Below are positions 43,973 to 53,023 of a stretch of DNA of 64,000 bases, one piece after another (the stretch's first letter is position 1; every line of letters begins with the position of its first letter). The position numbers were made by a program, and so were the translations under genes. The DNA is from Deltaproteobacteria bacterium (GTDB lineage: Bacteria; Desulfobacterota; Desulfovibrionia; Desulfovibrionales; Desulfomicrobiaceae), in contig RZZR01000001.1 in NCBI GenBank assembly GCA_009929795.1, forward strand, positions 1 to 64,000, given 5' to 3'. The notes beneath the pieces were generated by a model, which saw only the letters and a program-made list of their open reading frames with translations, ran no database searches and was not told the DNA's origin.

Positions 43973-45235
43973 CTATCGGGACTGTTCGGGTTTTCCCGGA
44001 TACCCCAAGGCTTCCCGGACGCCGTAGGCTGCGTCGTACAGGGCGAAAAAGCAATGCTGGAATGTGTCCATGCCCCTGCTCACGTCCAAGAAGGGCAGGC
44101 AGACGACCACTGAAACCTCGGCTTCCGGATCGTAGGCCATCATGGACAGATACCCGACCCGGCACCCGTTGTGCCCGTAGCCGAGATTGGGGCGGTATTC
44201 GCAGCCCAGGGCATAGGTTGGCTGGGCCGTCGAGCCGTCGGTCATCATCAGTTCGACCGTTTCCGGCTCGAGGATGTTTTCCCCCCGAAACAGGGTCCGG
44301 ACGAATCGGTTCAGGCCGGCCAGGGTTCCCCATCCGTTGCCTTCGGCCACCTGGGCGCTCATGTTCATCCGCGAGAAGACCAAGGTCCCTCCCTCCGTGA
44401 CGATGGTTCCCGGTACGAACGGTTCGGGAATCGTCTGGTCCGTGGACTTCCAGGGAAAATCAATGTCCAGGGGCACGGGAGCCTGCTCTCCCACGATCAT
44501 GTCACGCAAGTAGTCCGTCAGGGTCTTGCTCGTTCCGGTCCTGAAGGAATAGACCCGGGCCACGATCTCGCCAAGCATGGTGTACCCGGTGTTGCTGTAG
44601 TGATAGCCCTGGCCCGGCTCGAAATACGACAGGCTGTGCAAGGCGGCCTGTCCCACCAGTTCGGAGGCCGAGAACTGATGGTCGGGTTTCAGACCCTGTT
44701 TCCAGGCCGTGTAGGACTCCCCTCCGCATCCGGGCACCTCGTCGTTGTCCACGTCGTAGACCCCGGCGGCGTGCTGGAGAAGAAGTTCGATGGTGATTTC
44801 GTCTTTCCAGGGGACGTTCCACTCGACCGTGTCTGGAACGTAGGGGATGGTCGAGCCGGGGATGAGGTCCGTGATCCGATTATTGATGTCCAGCCACCCG
44901 TCCTGATGCATGCGCAGGATGCAGGTCGAGGTGAAGGTCTTGGTGTTGCTGGCGAACCGAAAATGGGTGTCAGCCGTCATGGCCTGCTCCGGTGATGCCG
45001 ACGAGGACGCGAAGATGATCGTGGAAGGAGTCTGGATGATCAACCCCAGGACAGGCACGTCTCGGCCGAGGACGGATTGGAGATCATCCCTGACCTTGTC
45101 GACTGCTGCCCGAGCCCGCTCCTCGTCGGTCTGGTCCCCCGAGGAATTGCCCGTGCGGCATCCGCAGCCAAGAACCAGCAACATGGCCGCTACGGTCAGT
45201 ATCATCGCCCGGCCGCTCATACATCCCTTCTTCAT
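43973..45235 (-). CDS. secreted serine hydrolase of the beta-lactamase/DD-peptidase fold
   Basis: 420 residues: a lipoprotein-type signal (MILTVAAMLLVLGCGC) and a class C beta-lactamase-like domain. The SxxK is SNTK (FRFASNTKTFTS), the YxN is YSN (YHYSNTGYTMLGE), and the third motif is HNG (GYGHNGCRVGY), as in DD-peptidase and esterase relatives rather than KTG lactamases. Likely periplasmic. It lies just after the tol-pal operon on the same strand, 47 bases past pal2. Resistance activity should not be assumed. Confidence 0.88.
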   Translation of the reverse strand: MKKGCMSGRAMILTVAAMLLVLGCGCRTGNSSGDQTDEERARAAVDKVRDDLQSVLGRDVPVLGLIIQTPSTIIFASSSASPEQAMTADTHFRFASNTKTFTSTCILRMHQDGWLDINNRITDLIPGSTIPYVPDTVEWNVPWKDEITIELLLQHAAGVYDVDNDEVPGCGGESYTAWKQGLKPDHQFSASELVGQAALHSLSYFEPGQGYHYSNTGYTMLGEIVARVYSFRTGTSKTLTDYLRDMIVGEQAPVPLDIDFPWKSTDQTIPEPFVPGTIVTEGGTLVFSRMNMSAQVAEGNGWGTLAGLNRFVRTLFRGENILEPETVELMMTDGSTAQPTYALGCEYRPNLGYGHNGCRVGYLSMMAYDPEAEVSVVVCLPFLDVSRGMDTFQHCFFALYDAAYGVREALGYPGKPEQSR

Positions 45236-45282
45236 GTCTGGCCTCCCGAGAGTTAATTTCTCAACAATCAGACGTCTGAAGA

Positions 45283-45918
45283 CTATTGTATGATTTTGAA
45301 CTCGTCCCGGCGATTCTGGGCCCAGGCCGACTCGTTCTGGCCGTGAACGGCAGGATATTCCTCGCCGTAGCTGATGATCTGCATCCGCCCCGATTCCAAA
45401 CCCAGGAGGATCAGGAACTCGTAAGCCGCCCTGGCCCGACGCTCGCCCAGGGCCAGATTGTATTCCTCGGTTCCCCGGTCGTCCGTATGTCCTTCGACGA
45501 GAAGGCGCACCCCCGGATTGGTCTTCAACCTGTCGGCCAGGACCTGGAGTTTCTCCCGGGCCTCGGCCTTAAGTTCAAAGGAGTCGAAATCGAACAGGAC
45601 GACCAGATTCCTGACCTCTTCCTCCAGGGCGGCCAACCGTGTCGGATCTCCCTGAGTTCCCTCGGACTCCAGGGCCAAACGTCTGGCCTCTTCGTCCTGA
45701 AGCTCGCTCTCGTGAAGCTCCCGCTCCTGAAGTTCACGAAGTTTCTTGGCCTCTTCGGTTTCGGCATCGGCAGGCCCGCCATCCTGGAAGCTGCCGGTCT
45801 GGGCTCCGGTTCGGGTCATGGGCGAAGAACCGACGCTGACCTGCTTCTTGGTGCATCCGCCGGCAAAAAGAAATGCAGCCACCAGGGCCGCCAAGAGCAT
45901 CCAACTCATTCTGCGCAT
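45283..45918 (-). CDS. Pal/OmpA-family lipoprotein, second tandem copy
   Basis: About 211 residues from ATG 45918: lipobox FAGGC, then a Glu-rich coiled segment (about 45-95, EEAKKLRELQERELHESE), then an OmpA domain with VLFDFDSFELKAEAREKLQ, VEGHTDDRGTEEYNLALGER and RRDEFKI. Like Pal it should bind peptidoglycan from the outer membrane. The OmpA part is very close to the adjacent pal gene, so this is a tandem duplicate with an added coiled region. Confidence 0.92.
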   Translation of the reverse strand: MRRMSWMLLAALVAAFLFAGGCTKKQVSVGSSPMTRTGAQTGSFQDGGPADAETEEAKKLRELQERELHESELQDEEARRLALESEGTQGDPTRLAALEEEVRNLVVLFDFDSFELKAEAREKLQVLADRLKTNPGVRLLVEGHTDDRGTEEYNLALGERRARAAYEFLILLGLESGRMQIISYGEEYPAVHGQNESAWAQNRRDEFKIIQ

Positions 45919-45946
45919 CTGTTGCCTCCTCGATGTTTTCCGCGAT

Positions 45947-45975
45947 GGGAGGGCGGACTTGTGATCCACCCTCCC
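45947..45975. repeat. GC-rich inverted repeat between the two pal genes
   Basis: Arms GGGAGGG (45947-45953) and CCCTCCC (45969-45975), with extra pairs inside (GGA/TCC). No T run follows on the minus strand, so it is more likely an mRNA-stabilising or processing hairpin between pal copies than a terminator. Confidence 0.5.
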
Positions 45976-45987
45976 TGTTTCGGTATC

Positions 45988-46515
45988 CTACTGAATGGGT
46001 TTGAATTCGGCGCGGCGGTTCTGGGACCAGGCCGTTTCATTATGTCCGGAAGCCACGGGCCGCTCCTCTCCGTAGCTGAGGATCTCCGTCCTGGACAATT
46101 CCACACCGAGCAGGACAAGGAATTCACGGGCCGCCCGAGCCCGGCGTTCACCCAGGGCCAAGTTGTATTCCTCGGTGCCTCGCTCGTCGCAATGCCCTTC
46201 AATCAGAACCCGGACGGTCTGGTTGGCCTTCAACGTGTCGGCTACAAGCTGCAGGTTCGCTCTGGCCTCGGGCTTGAGATCCGAGGAGTCGAAGTCGAAA
46301 TGGATGGTCAACTGCCGAAGCTCCCTTTCGACCAGAACCCTGGGGTCCTCCACTTCGACGATCTCGATCGTTTCCTGCTCAACAACGACCACCGGCTCGG
46401 GCTGGGGCTGGGGCACCGAGGTCGAGTCGCCGCTCACCTTGCGGCTGGCGCATCCCGAAGCCAAAAACGATCCGGCCAGCACGACCATCAATACCAACCA
46501 AATTCCTTTGCGCAT
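45988..46515 (-). CDS. pal: peptidoglycan-associated lipoprotein Pal
   Basis: About 175 residues. ATG 46515 starts a signal with lipobox LASGC. The OmpA domain has IHFDFDSSDLKPEARANLQL, IEGHCDERGTEEYNLALGER and the C-terminal NRRAEFKP. Pal anchors the outer membrane to peptidoglycan and binds TolB. It comes directly after tolB in the usual order; the longer copy follows. Confidence 0.95.
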   Translation of the reverse strand: MRKGIWLVLMVVLAGSFLASGCASRKVSGDSTSVPQPQPEPVVVVEQETIEIVEVEDPRVLVERELRQLTIHFDFDSSDLKPEARANLQLVADTLKANQTVRVLIEGHCDERGTEEYNLALGERRARAAREFLVLLGVELSRTEILSYGEERPVASGHNETAWSQNRRAEFKPIQ

Positions 46516-46572
46516 GTTCTCTTCCTCCCAAAAAAATTGTTTTTGAAACCGACCCATATAGCACGGGCACGC

Positions 46573-47907
46573 TTATCGCCCTTTTGCGTATTCCCTTCCC
46601 CAGGCCGGAGCCGAGGCTTCCCCGGGACCGGTGGGCACCAGTCTGGCCTCATCTCCATGCCGGGTGGTCAGATAAATCTTATACCCGCCCTCGCGGTTGG
46701 AAGTGAAAGCCAGGAAATATCCGTCCGGAGACCAAACCGGATCCTCGTCGTTTCGAGGGCCGAAGCTCACCTGCCGTTCCCGTCCCGTGGTCAGGTCCAT
46801 GACGAAAATCCGATGGCCGTTCTCGGTCTCCCCCGCGTAGGCCAGAAACTTGCCGTCAGGGCTGATGTCGGCTCCGGTGTTGTATTTTCCGGCGTATGTG
46901 GCCCGACTGACCTCCCCGGATGGCATGTCGAGAACAAAGACGTGCGGATTGCCTGCCCGGCTGGAGACAAAGGCCATTTTGTGTCCCGCGGAGTCGAAGC
47001 TCGGGGAAATGTCGATGGCCCAATGCTGGACCAGGGGCTTGTCCAGCCTAAAACTTCGGTCCAGTAGGAAGATGTCTGAGCTGCCCTGGGGATTGATGCT
47101 TACGGCTAATCGCCCGTCGGGCAGAAAAACCGGGGAAATGACCGTGTTTCCAGGCAGGGTCCTGGTCGTGACCTTGTCCGTTTCGCCGTCCCAAAGTCCG
47201 AGCATATGCTCACGTCCGGAAAGATAGGTGAAGGCCAGATAGCGACCATCAGGGGACCAGGCCGGACTCAAACAGATGCCTCCAAGGCGGGTGACCTGTC
47301 TGAAATCCCGGCCCAGGGCGTCGGCCACGTAGATTTCCTTGTTTCGACCGATTTTTTTGACGAAGGCCAGCTTGGAATCAAAAAAAAGCCCGCTCCCGGT
47401 CAATATCTCCATCAGGGCTGAGCAAAACTTGGCGGCGACCTGCGGAATCTGTTCCGTCCCCTGGATCTGGTAGGCCTTGCCGAGCACGAGCCGCTGGGTG
47501 AAGACCTCGTAGGCCCTGAGCTCGACCTCACCGAGGATGCCCGGCCTCTGGGCCCAGGCCGAGGTGCAGGCCAGATCGACCTTGGAGAGCTGAAGCTTCC
47601 TGAAGTCCATGTTCCTGGCTAGATACCCGCCAAGGCCCCCTCCTCCCAGCATGTCCGCCGAGGAAACCAGATGAAAGAAAGGCAGGAAGGACAGGTTGGC
47701 CCTCAACTCCTTCTCCAGATTTACCGCCGGATCGAGATCGACGCCCTCACGACCCTCCAAGGGCAATGGCGACGCCAGATAGAGGTTCATTCGGGTCTGG
47801 CCGGGGCCGTGGATGTCGATGTTCAAGGCATCCTGGGCCACGGCCGGCAATGCGGCCAAAAAGAGGGCCGACAAGGCCAGGAGGAAAAGAATGATGACTT
47901 TGTTCAT
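46573..47907 (-). CDS. tolB: Tol-Pal system beta-propeller protein TolB
   Basis: 444 residues: signal peptide (cleavage near AVAQD), an N-terminal TolB_N domain (about 25-160) and a six-blade WD40-like propeller (SPAWSPDGRYLAFTYLSG; ISPSFDSAGHKMAFVSSRAG; DPVWSPDGYFLAFTSNREGG). TolB is periplasmic and links TolA to Pal. It starts four bases after the tolA stop. Confidence 0.96.
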   Translation of the reverse strand: MNKVIILFLLALSALFLAALPAVAQDALNIDIHGPGQTRMNLYLASPLPLEGREGVDLDPAVNLEKELRANLSFLPFFHLVSSADMLGGGGLGGYLARNMDFRKLQLSKVDLACTSAWAQRPGILGEVELRAYEVFTQRLVLGKAYQIQGTEQIPQVAAKFCSALMEILTGSGLFFDSKLAFVKKIGRNKEIYVADALGRDFRQVTRLGGICLSPAWSPDGRYLAFTYLSGREHMLGLWDGETDKVTTRTLPGNTVISPVFLPDGRLAVSINPQGSSDIFLLDRSFRLDKPLVQHWAIDISPSFDSAGHKMAFVSSRAGNPHVFVLDMPSGEVSRATYAGKYNTGADISPDGKFLAYAGETENGHRIFVMDLTTGRERQVSFGPRNDEDPVWSPDGYFLAFTSNREGGYKIYLTTRHGDEARLVPTGPGEASAPAWGREYAKGR

Positions 47908-47911
47908 ATGC

Positions 47912-48781
47912 TCACGAGATGAGTTCATTCAGATTGAAACGGATGACCAATCGACGGATCCCCAGAGGAGGCTTGGGAAAAACCTTGGTTTCGGCCACGG
48001 CCTGCATGGCCGAGGCATCGAAATCGGATCGGCCGGATGACTCGACGATTCTGGACCCGACGATTGTTCCGGCGTCGTCGATGTCGATCTCGACTCCGAC
48101 CACCAGGGCACCACCTCCGACCCGCGGAAATCTCCAATTCTCCTTGACCTTGGCCTCGGCCAGGGACGCGTAGATATCCAGGAGGGTCACCCCTCCGCTC
48201 CCTTCGCCGCCCTCGCCAGGGGATCCCACTGCAGCGGCCTCTTGCCGGGCCTGAGCCAGAGCTCCGGCCACGGTGTCCTTTTGGGCTCGATCGCTGCGGG
48301 CGGCCTGTTCCCGGGCACTCCCCAGGGCGCTGGCCAGGATGTCCTCCCGGCTTTCCTTTTTCTCCGGCCTCTTTTTGGGCTCTTCCTTGGGCTTAGCCTT
48401 GGCCTCGGGCTTGGCCTTGGGTTTCGTATCCTGGGCCTTCTTGGCCGGACTGATGTCCTTGGGCGTCGGTTTTGGCTCGACCTTGGCTGCGGGCTTTGGG
48501 GTCGGTTTCGGATCGGCCTTTTTCTGGACTGCGGCCGATTTCGGTGTCTGGGAGGCTCCGCCCTTGGCCGGGCCCGGAGCCTTGAGGGTTACCAGATCAA
48601 CGGTGTAGACTCTTTTATTCAGGTCGATCTTGGCCATGGAGTTTCCGCTTCCGGCCTGGAGCAGGGCCACGGCCACGATGACATGCACGAGGACCGACAG
48701 GACCAGGCTGAGTCCGCGCATGCCCGCCCCATCGCCCCCAAACTTGGAGAATGACCGGCCCGACGGAAAGGAAAGCCTCAC
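47912..48781 (-). CDS. tolA: TolA-like energy-transducing protein (TonB C-terminal)
   Basis: 289 residues: an N-terminal membrane helix (about 24-42), a long Lys/Pro/Ala/Glu-rich spacer (about 70-150), a short helical part and a C-terminal TonB/TolA domain (about 200-289; WRFPRVGGGALVVGVEIDID). It transmits proton-motive force from TolQR to TolB/Pal. The spacer is low complexity, as usual. ATGA overlap with tolR. Confidence 0.93.
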   Translation of the reverse strand: MRLSFPSGRSFSKFGGDGAGMRGLSLVLSVLVHVIVAVALLQAGSGNSMAKIDLNKRVYTVDLVTLKAPGPAKGGASQTPKSAAVQKKADPKPTPKPAAKVEPKPTPKDISPAKKAQDTKPKAKPEAKAKPKEEPKKRPEKKESREDILASALGSAREQAARSDRAQKDTVAGALAQARQEAAAVGSPGEGGEGSGGVTLLDIYASLAEAKVKENWRFPRVGGGALVVGVEIDIDDAGTIVGSRIVESSGRSDFDASAMQAVAETKVFPKPPLGIRRLVIRFNLNELIS

Positions 48782-49188
48782 GGATCGGTTTCCTCCTCGG
48801 CCACCACGCCCAGTTTTTCAACCCCCGCCGCCTTGGCCCTGGCCATGACCTTGACCACGACCCCGTAGGGAACGGCCCTATCGGCCTTGAGATACAAGAG
48901 TTTGTTCGTGCCTGACATGACCGTGGCCAGATGCTTTTCAAGCTCGTCCAATTCCAATCGATACTCGTCGAGGAAAAGAGTTCCGTTCCCGCTGACGGTC
49001 AGAATCACGTGATCACTGTCCTCGGGCAGTGAGGCCACTGTCCTGGTCTGAGGCAGATCGACCTCTATGCCCTGGGTCATCAGAGGGGCCGTGACCATGA
49101 AAATGATCAGCAAGACCAGCATAACGTCCACGAAGGGCGTGACGTTGATCTCGGAAACGAACCCTTTCCCCCCGACCCCGAGCGCCAT
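48778..49188 (-). CDS. tolR: biopolymer transport protein TolR
   Basis: 136 residues: EINVTPFVDVMLVLLIIFMV is the ExbD/TolR helix with the essential Asp (about residue 20), followed by a periplasmic domain. With TolQ it forms the proton channel. It begins one base after tolQ. Confidence 0.95.
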   Translation of the reverse strand: MALGVGGKGFVSEINVTPFVDVMLVLLIIFMVTAPLMTQGIEVDLPQTRTVASLPEDSDHVILTVSGNGTLFLDEYRLELDELEKHLATVMSGTNKLLYLKADRAVPYGVVVKVMARAKAAGVEKLGVVAEEETDP

Positions 49189-49189
49189 C

Positions 49190-49888
49190 TCACTCCTCCC
49201 GGGTCTTGAGATCCATCCAGGGAATCTCGCGCTGGACCCTGTTCAAAAATGTTCCGGCGAAATTCACGAATTCCTTCTCGATACTGTTCAGCATCCCTAG
49301 AAAGGTGTTGTAGGCCACCGTGGCCGGGATGGCCACGAAGAGTCCGATGGCCGTGGCCACCAGAGCCTCGGAGATGCCTGGAGCCACCGCGGCCAGGGCC
49401 GCCGATTTCTGTATGCCTATGGTATGGAAGGCGTGCATTATCCCCCAGACCGTCCCGAACAGGCCTATGAACGGCGCAGCGTTGGCGCAGGTGGCCAGGA
49501 AGGGAAGAGACCTGGAGATGCGGTCCAATTCCCGGCTCACCCCCTGCTTCAGGACCCGACGGACGTTGTCCTCGGAGATCTTGTACTTGACCTCGGGTCG
49601 GATCTTGGCCCGCTCCAGATTCTTGATCTCTCCCAGGGCCAGATTGGCCACCGGAAACAAGGGCGAGCCCGACCCGGCTTTCAGCAGGCGCAGGGCGCTG
49701 GGCAGATCAGGGGCCTTGTTGAACCGTTCCAAATCCTGGAGGGATCGCTTGCGGACCCTGTTCAGCTGGATAGTCTTATAGAAGATGATGTACCAGCTGG
49801 TCATAGACATGGCTCCAAGAACGAGAAGGACCAACTGGACCATGGTCGTGGCCTGGGCCAGCATGTCCCAAAAACTGAATGAATGCAT
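49190..49888 (-). CDS. tolQ: TolQ/ExbB proton-channel protein
   Basis: 232 residues, three membrane helices (about 12-36, 135-160, 175-195). FLATCANAAPFIGLFGTVWG and GISEALVATAIGLFVAIPAT are the conserved ExbB/TolQ segments. First of the tolQRAB-pal-pal set, 45 bases after the PHP gene, with no terminator between them. Confidence 0.95.
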   Translation of the reverse strand: MHSFSFWDMLAQATTMVQLVLLVLGAMSMTSWYIIFYKTIQLNRVRKRSLQDLERFNKAPDLPSALRLLKAGSGSPLFPVANLALGEIKNLERAKIRPEVKYKISEDNVRRVLKQGVSRELDRISRSLPFLATCANAAPFIGLFGTVWGIMHAFHTIGIQKSAALAAVAPGISEALVATAIGLFVAIPATVAYNTFLGMLNSIEKEFVNFAGTFLNRVQREIPWMDLKTREE

Positions 49889-49933
49889 GACTGTTTCGTT
49901 TATGTTGAGGTGAAGGGCCCCATAGCCCCGGCC

Positions 49934-50605
49934 TCAGGCTTGGACCGTCCCTCGGGCGGCCAGGATTTTTCGGGCCAGACCGTCACCGTTGGCCTCGGCT
50001 CGCCGGTATTCATTTTCGGTCATACCCGCCCCCAGGGCGGTGATGCGCCGAAAGTCCCTCGAAACCAAATCCCCCGGGGCATGGGCGTCGTTGTTGATGA
50101 CCAGACCGGCCCCGAATTTTCTGGCCATGGCCAATACGTGGCCGTTGGCCAAAGAATGCCCTTTGCGAGTCGTGATCTCCAAAAAAACTCCACGCTCGGC
50201 GGCCAGACGGACGTCCTGCTCGGTAATGAGCCCGGGGTGGGCTAGTATGTCCGCCCCGGCCTCGATGGCCGCCAGATTCGTGCCCAGAGCCACAGGCTCG
50301 ACCACAGTCTCTCCATGGACAACCACCACCTGCGCCCCCAATTCCCTGGCCCGAGCGACAAGAACTGGCACCAAGCCGGGCGGAACGTGGGTCAATTCCA
50401 CTCCGGCCAGCAGATCGAGGCCCATGTGCGGACCATATTCCCGGGCCACGGCCAAGAGTCCGGCCAGGGTCGTTTCCAGGTTGGAATCGTCCACATGATC
50501 GGTAAAGGCGATGCCCGAATACCCGGCCACCTTCGCCCTTCTGGCCAGTTCGGCCGGAATGAGCTCCCCGTCGCTGAAAACCGTGTGTGTATGCAGATCG
50601 AACAT
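49934..50605 (-). CDS. PHP-domain metal-dependent phosphoesterase
   Basis: 223 residues. MFDLHTHTVFSDGELIPAEL, AFTDHVDD, GVELTHVPP, HGETVVEP, ILAHPGL and NNDAHAPGD form the His/Asp metal sites of PHP proteins, so the active site is intact. Relatives hydrolyse phosphate esters (histidinol phosphate, nucleotides); the substrate is unclear. ATG 50605 lies two bases after the DUF151 stop. Confidence 0.9.
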   Translation of the reverse strand: MFDLHTHTVFSDGELIPAELARRAKVAGYSGIAFTDHVDDSNLETTLAGLLAVAREYGPHMGLDLLAGVELTHVPPGLVPVLVARARELGAQVVVVHGETVVEPVALGTNLAAIEAGADILAHPGLITEQDVRLAAERGVFLEITTRKGHSLANGHVLAMARKFGAGLVINNDAHAPGDLVSRDFRRITALGAGMTENEYRRAEANGDGLARKILAARGTVQA

Positions 50606-50607
50606 GA

Positions 50608-51102
50608 TCACATCGAATAGGGTTTGCCGTCCGGATCGAACTTGGCCAGCACTTCGGTCCATTTGTCCGACTCGGCGTCGTCCAACACGGCCTGGAATGG
50701 TTTCTCGGCTCCTTTGGCCACGGTCTCCAGCAAGGTCTCGGTGGCCAAGACCGGGACACCGGCCCTGAGCGCCAGGGCGATAGCGTCCGAGGGACGGCTG
50801 TCCAAGCGCCTCTGCCGATCTCCTGTCGAAAGGACCAGCTCTGCGTAATAGGTGCCCTCGCTCAGGGCGGTCAACTCGACCCGATCCAGGGAGGTTTCAA
50901 GGTTCTCCAGGAGCCTCAGAAAAAGGTCATGCGTCAAGGGTCTCTGGACCTGTATCTTGTTGATGGCCATGGAGATGGCCACGGCCTCCATGTTCCCGAT
51001 CCAGATGGGCAGGACAAAACGGCCGTCCCCATCCTTGAGGATGAGAATCGGAACCTGAGATTCCTCGTCCAGGGCCAGCCCAAAAACGTGCATTTCTACC
51101 AT
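50608..51102 (-). CDS. bifunctional nuclease family protein (DUF151)
   Basis: 164 residues of the DUF151/bfn family: LPIWIGNMEAVAISMAI, RPLTHDLFLRLLENL, SRPSDAIALALRAGVPVLA. The plant member has DNase/RNase activity in vitro; bacterial role is uncertain. It overlaps the end of miaB by seven bases, and the pair is commonly seen together in this lineage as far as I recall. Confidence 0.9.
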   Translation of the reverse strand: MVEMHVFGLALDEESQVPILILKDGDGRFVLPIWIGNMEAVAISMAINKIQVQRPLTHDLFLRLLENLETSLDRVELTALSEGTYYAELVLSTGDRQRRLDSRPSDAIALALRAGVPVLATETLLETVAKGAEKPFQAVLDDAESDKWTEVLAKFDPDGKPYSM

Positions 51103-52433
51103 GGTGCTCCTTGCGTCTCGCCGGACAGACTGTGCCCTCCGGAACCGGTGACTTTTACCGCGACCATGCGCCCGGCCAGATCCGGGATAACGTGATCAAA
51201 ATGGACGATCCTCCCCCCGGGATCCCGGCCCTGCCAGCGGATTTGACTTCCGAACTGCTTCTGGTTCGGCCTTTCAACCAAAACAGTCGTTTCATTCCCG
51301 ACCATGCCCGCCAGATGGGACGCGGTCAACTCATCCTGTCGGCGCTGCAGCCGAGTCAGACGGTCGAGCTTTTCGCTGCGGTCGATCTTCAAGGGCATCG
51401 CGGCTGCCTGGGTTCCGGGCCGGTCCGAATACATGAACGAAAAGCTTCCGGCGTAGTCCACCTCATCCAGCAGGCTCATGGTCTCCTGAAAATCCTGCTC
51501 GCTCTCTCCGGGAAACCCGACGATGATGTCCGTGCTCAGAGCCAAATCCGGCCGGACCCCGCGCAGGGCCCTGACGATATCAACATAGCGTTCCCTGGTG
51601 TACTTCCTGCCCATGGCCTTCAGAATCCGATTTGATCCGGACTGGACCGGCAGATGCAGTTGTGGACACAGAACCGGCAACGATCCAAAGGCCTCGATGA
51701 CTTCAGGGGCAATGTCCTTGGGATGAGAGGTCGTGAACCGGAGACGCTCCAGGCCCGGAATGTCGGCCACCGCTGTCAGTAGCTCGGCAAATGACGGGCT
51801 GCTTGGCCTGTCAAGCCCGAAGCTGTTGACATTCTGCCCAAGCAGGGTCAACTCTCTCGCTCCCCGCTGCACCAAGGTCGAACATTCTCGCAACACCGAA
51901 TCTATATCCCGGGATTTCTGCCTCCCCCGGGTGAAAGGCACGATGCAATACGCGCAAAAATTGTCGCAGCCCTGCATGATGTTCACGAAGGCCTGGCCGG
52001 GAATCTGATCCGGCAGGCCGCCGTGGCGCTCGGGATAGGCGTCCTCGAAGTCCAGCAGGGCCGCCCGACCTATTTCACCCCGAACAAGACGGTCCATGGT
52101 TTGAGGCACCCGATGGACCCCGTCCGTACCGAAGACAAGCCGCACAAAGGGAAAACGCTTCCAGATGGCCCGGCCGACCTGCTGGGCCACGCAGCCCCCC
52201 ACCACGGCGAAGCCGTCAGGGATGGACTGCAGCCTGGGACCGATCCGCCCCAAAACGCTATACACTTTCTGCTCTGGCTTGTCCCGAACGCTGCAGGTGT
52301 TCAGGACGACCACATCGGCCTCTTCCTCGACAGTCTCCTCCCATCCCCTGCTTCGCAAGGAAGCAGAAATCCAGGACGAGTCGCAGACGTTCATCTGACA
52401 GCCGAAGGTCAGGACGTGGAAACTCCGGCTCAC
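51096..52433 (-). CDS. miaB: tRNA-2-methylthio-N6-dimethylallyladenosine synthase MiaB
   Basis: 445 residues: UPF0004 domain (FGCQMNVCDS, VLNTCSVRDKPEQK, GCVAQQ), radical SAM site GCDNFCAYCIVPFTRG, and a C-terminal TRAM domain (about 380-440). It adds the methylthio group to ms2i6A37 in tRNA. The GTG at 52433 overlaps the stop of the CysC-like gene (GTGA), which fixes the start. Confidence 0.95.
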   Translation of the reverse strand: MSRSFHVLTFGCQMNVCDSSWISASLRSRGWEETVEEEADVVVLNTCSVRDKPEQKVYSVLGRIGPRLQSIPDGFAVVGGCVAQQVGRAIWKRFPFVRLVFGTDGVHRVPQTMDRLVRGEIGRAALLDFEDAYPERHGGLPDQIPGQAFVNIMQGCDNFCAYCIVPFTRGRQKSRDIDSVLRECSTLVQRGARELTLLGQNVNSFGLDRPSSPSFAELLTAVADIPGLERLRFTTSHPKDIAPEVIEAFGSLPVLCPQLHLPVQSGSNRILKAMGRKYTRERYVDIVRALRGVRPDLALSTDIIVGFPGESEQDFQETMSLLDEVDYAGSFSFMYSDRPGTQAAAMPLKIDRSEKLDRLTRLQRRQDELTASHLAGMVGNETTVLVERPNQKQFGSQIRWQGRDPGGRIVHFDHVIPDLAGRMVAVKVTGSGGHSLSGETQGAPW

Positions 52434-53023
52434 CTTCGGAAATCCCCCAACCAGCGACGAAGAAACTCCAGAACGGCCGCCACCCCTCTTTCCGGGTCCG
52501 GGCAATCATTCTCGATCACCAGTTCGGCCTCTGGATTCTCCTCGAAGGGCACATCCACCCCGACCACCTGCCCCAGACCGGGAAAGTTTTGACCGGTGCG
52601 CCTGCGCTCCAAGGCCTTCTCATACAGCCCGGCCATGACCAGCCCTTCGGGCCGGGCCGCCTCCCGGGCCATGGCCGTTTCCAGTCTGCATCGAACCATA
52701 ACCTCAACGAACCGTGGGGCCAGGTTTCGGCAATGATCCCTCATGGCCCGTTTGGGAGCGGTGCCGTCCATGACCACCCGTCTCCCGTCCCTGGCCAGGG
52801 CAGCCCCTTCCTCGGCGAATAGGCGATAGGCCTCGGCCCGTTCCTCGCCGGAATAGGTCGGATTCGGAAAATAGGATTTCCTGCGGGCATCCATCTCCAA
52901 AAGATCCACGTCCATGCCTTCGGCCCGCAGGGCTTTGGCCACGCCCCGGGCCAGGCTGCTCTTGCCGGAACCGGGCAGGCCGACGAACCACATCGCCCAT
53001 CCTTTTTTGAAGATTCCGCTCAC
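52430..53023 (-). CDS. divergent CysC-like P-loop kinase
   Basis: 197 residues. Walker A GLPGSGKSS and the overall layout, including EGLVMAGLYEKAL near the end, follow APS kinase (CysC). The APS-site motifs are changed: DGDNVR is EMDARR, and the FISP segment is DGTAPKR. So it probably phosphorylates something other than adenylyl sulfate. Overlaps the phosphotransferase gene by four bases on one side and miaB on the other. Sulfate reducers do not need PAPS for energy metabolism, which fits a different substrate. Confidence 0.8.
   Translation of the reverse strand: MSGIFKKGWAMWFVGLPGSGKSSLARGVAKALRAEGMDVDLLEMDARRKSYFPNPTYSGEERAEAYRLFAEEGAALARDGRRVVMDGTAPKRAMRDHCRNLAPRFVEVMVRCRLETAMAREAARPEGLVMAGLYEKALERRRTGQNFPGLGQVVGVDVPFEENPEAELVIENDCPDPERGVAAVLEFLRRWLGDFRR

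Noticed and set aside
43973-45235. Possible antibiotic-resistance beta-lactamase
   Set aside because: The third motif is HNG rather than KTG and the context is housekeeping; DD-peptidase or esterase activity is more likely.
45286-47067. A 593-codon open frame on the plus strand opposite pal, pal and tolB
   Set aside because: It is antisense to three well-identified genes, contains no domain, and its reading is explained by GC-rich codon bias of the opposite strand.
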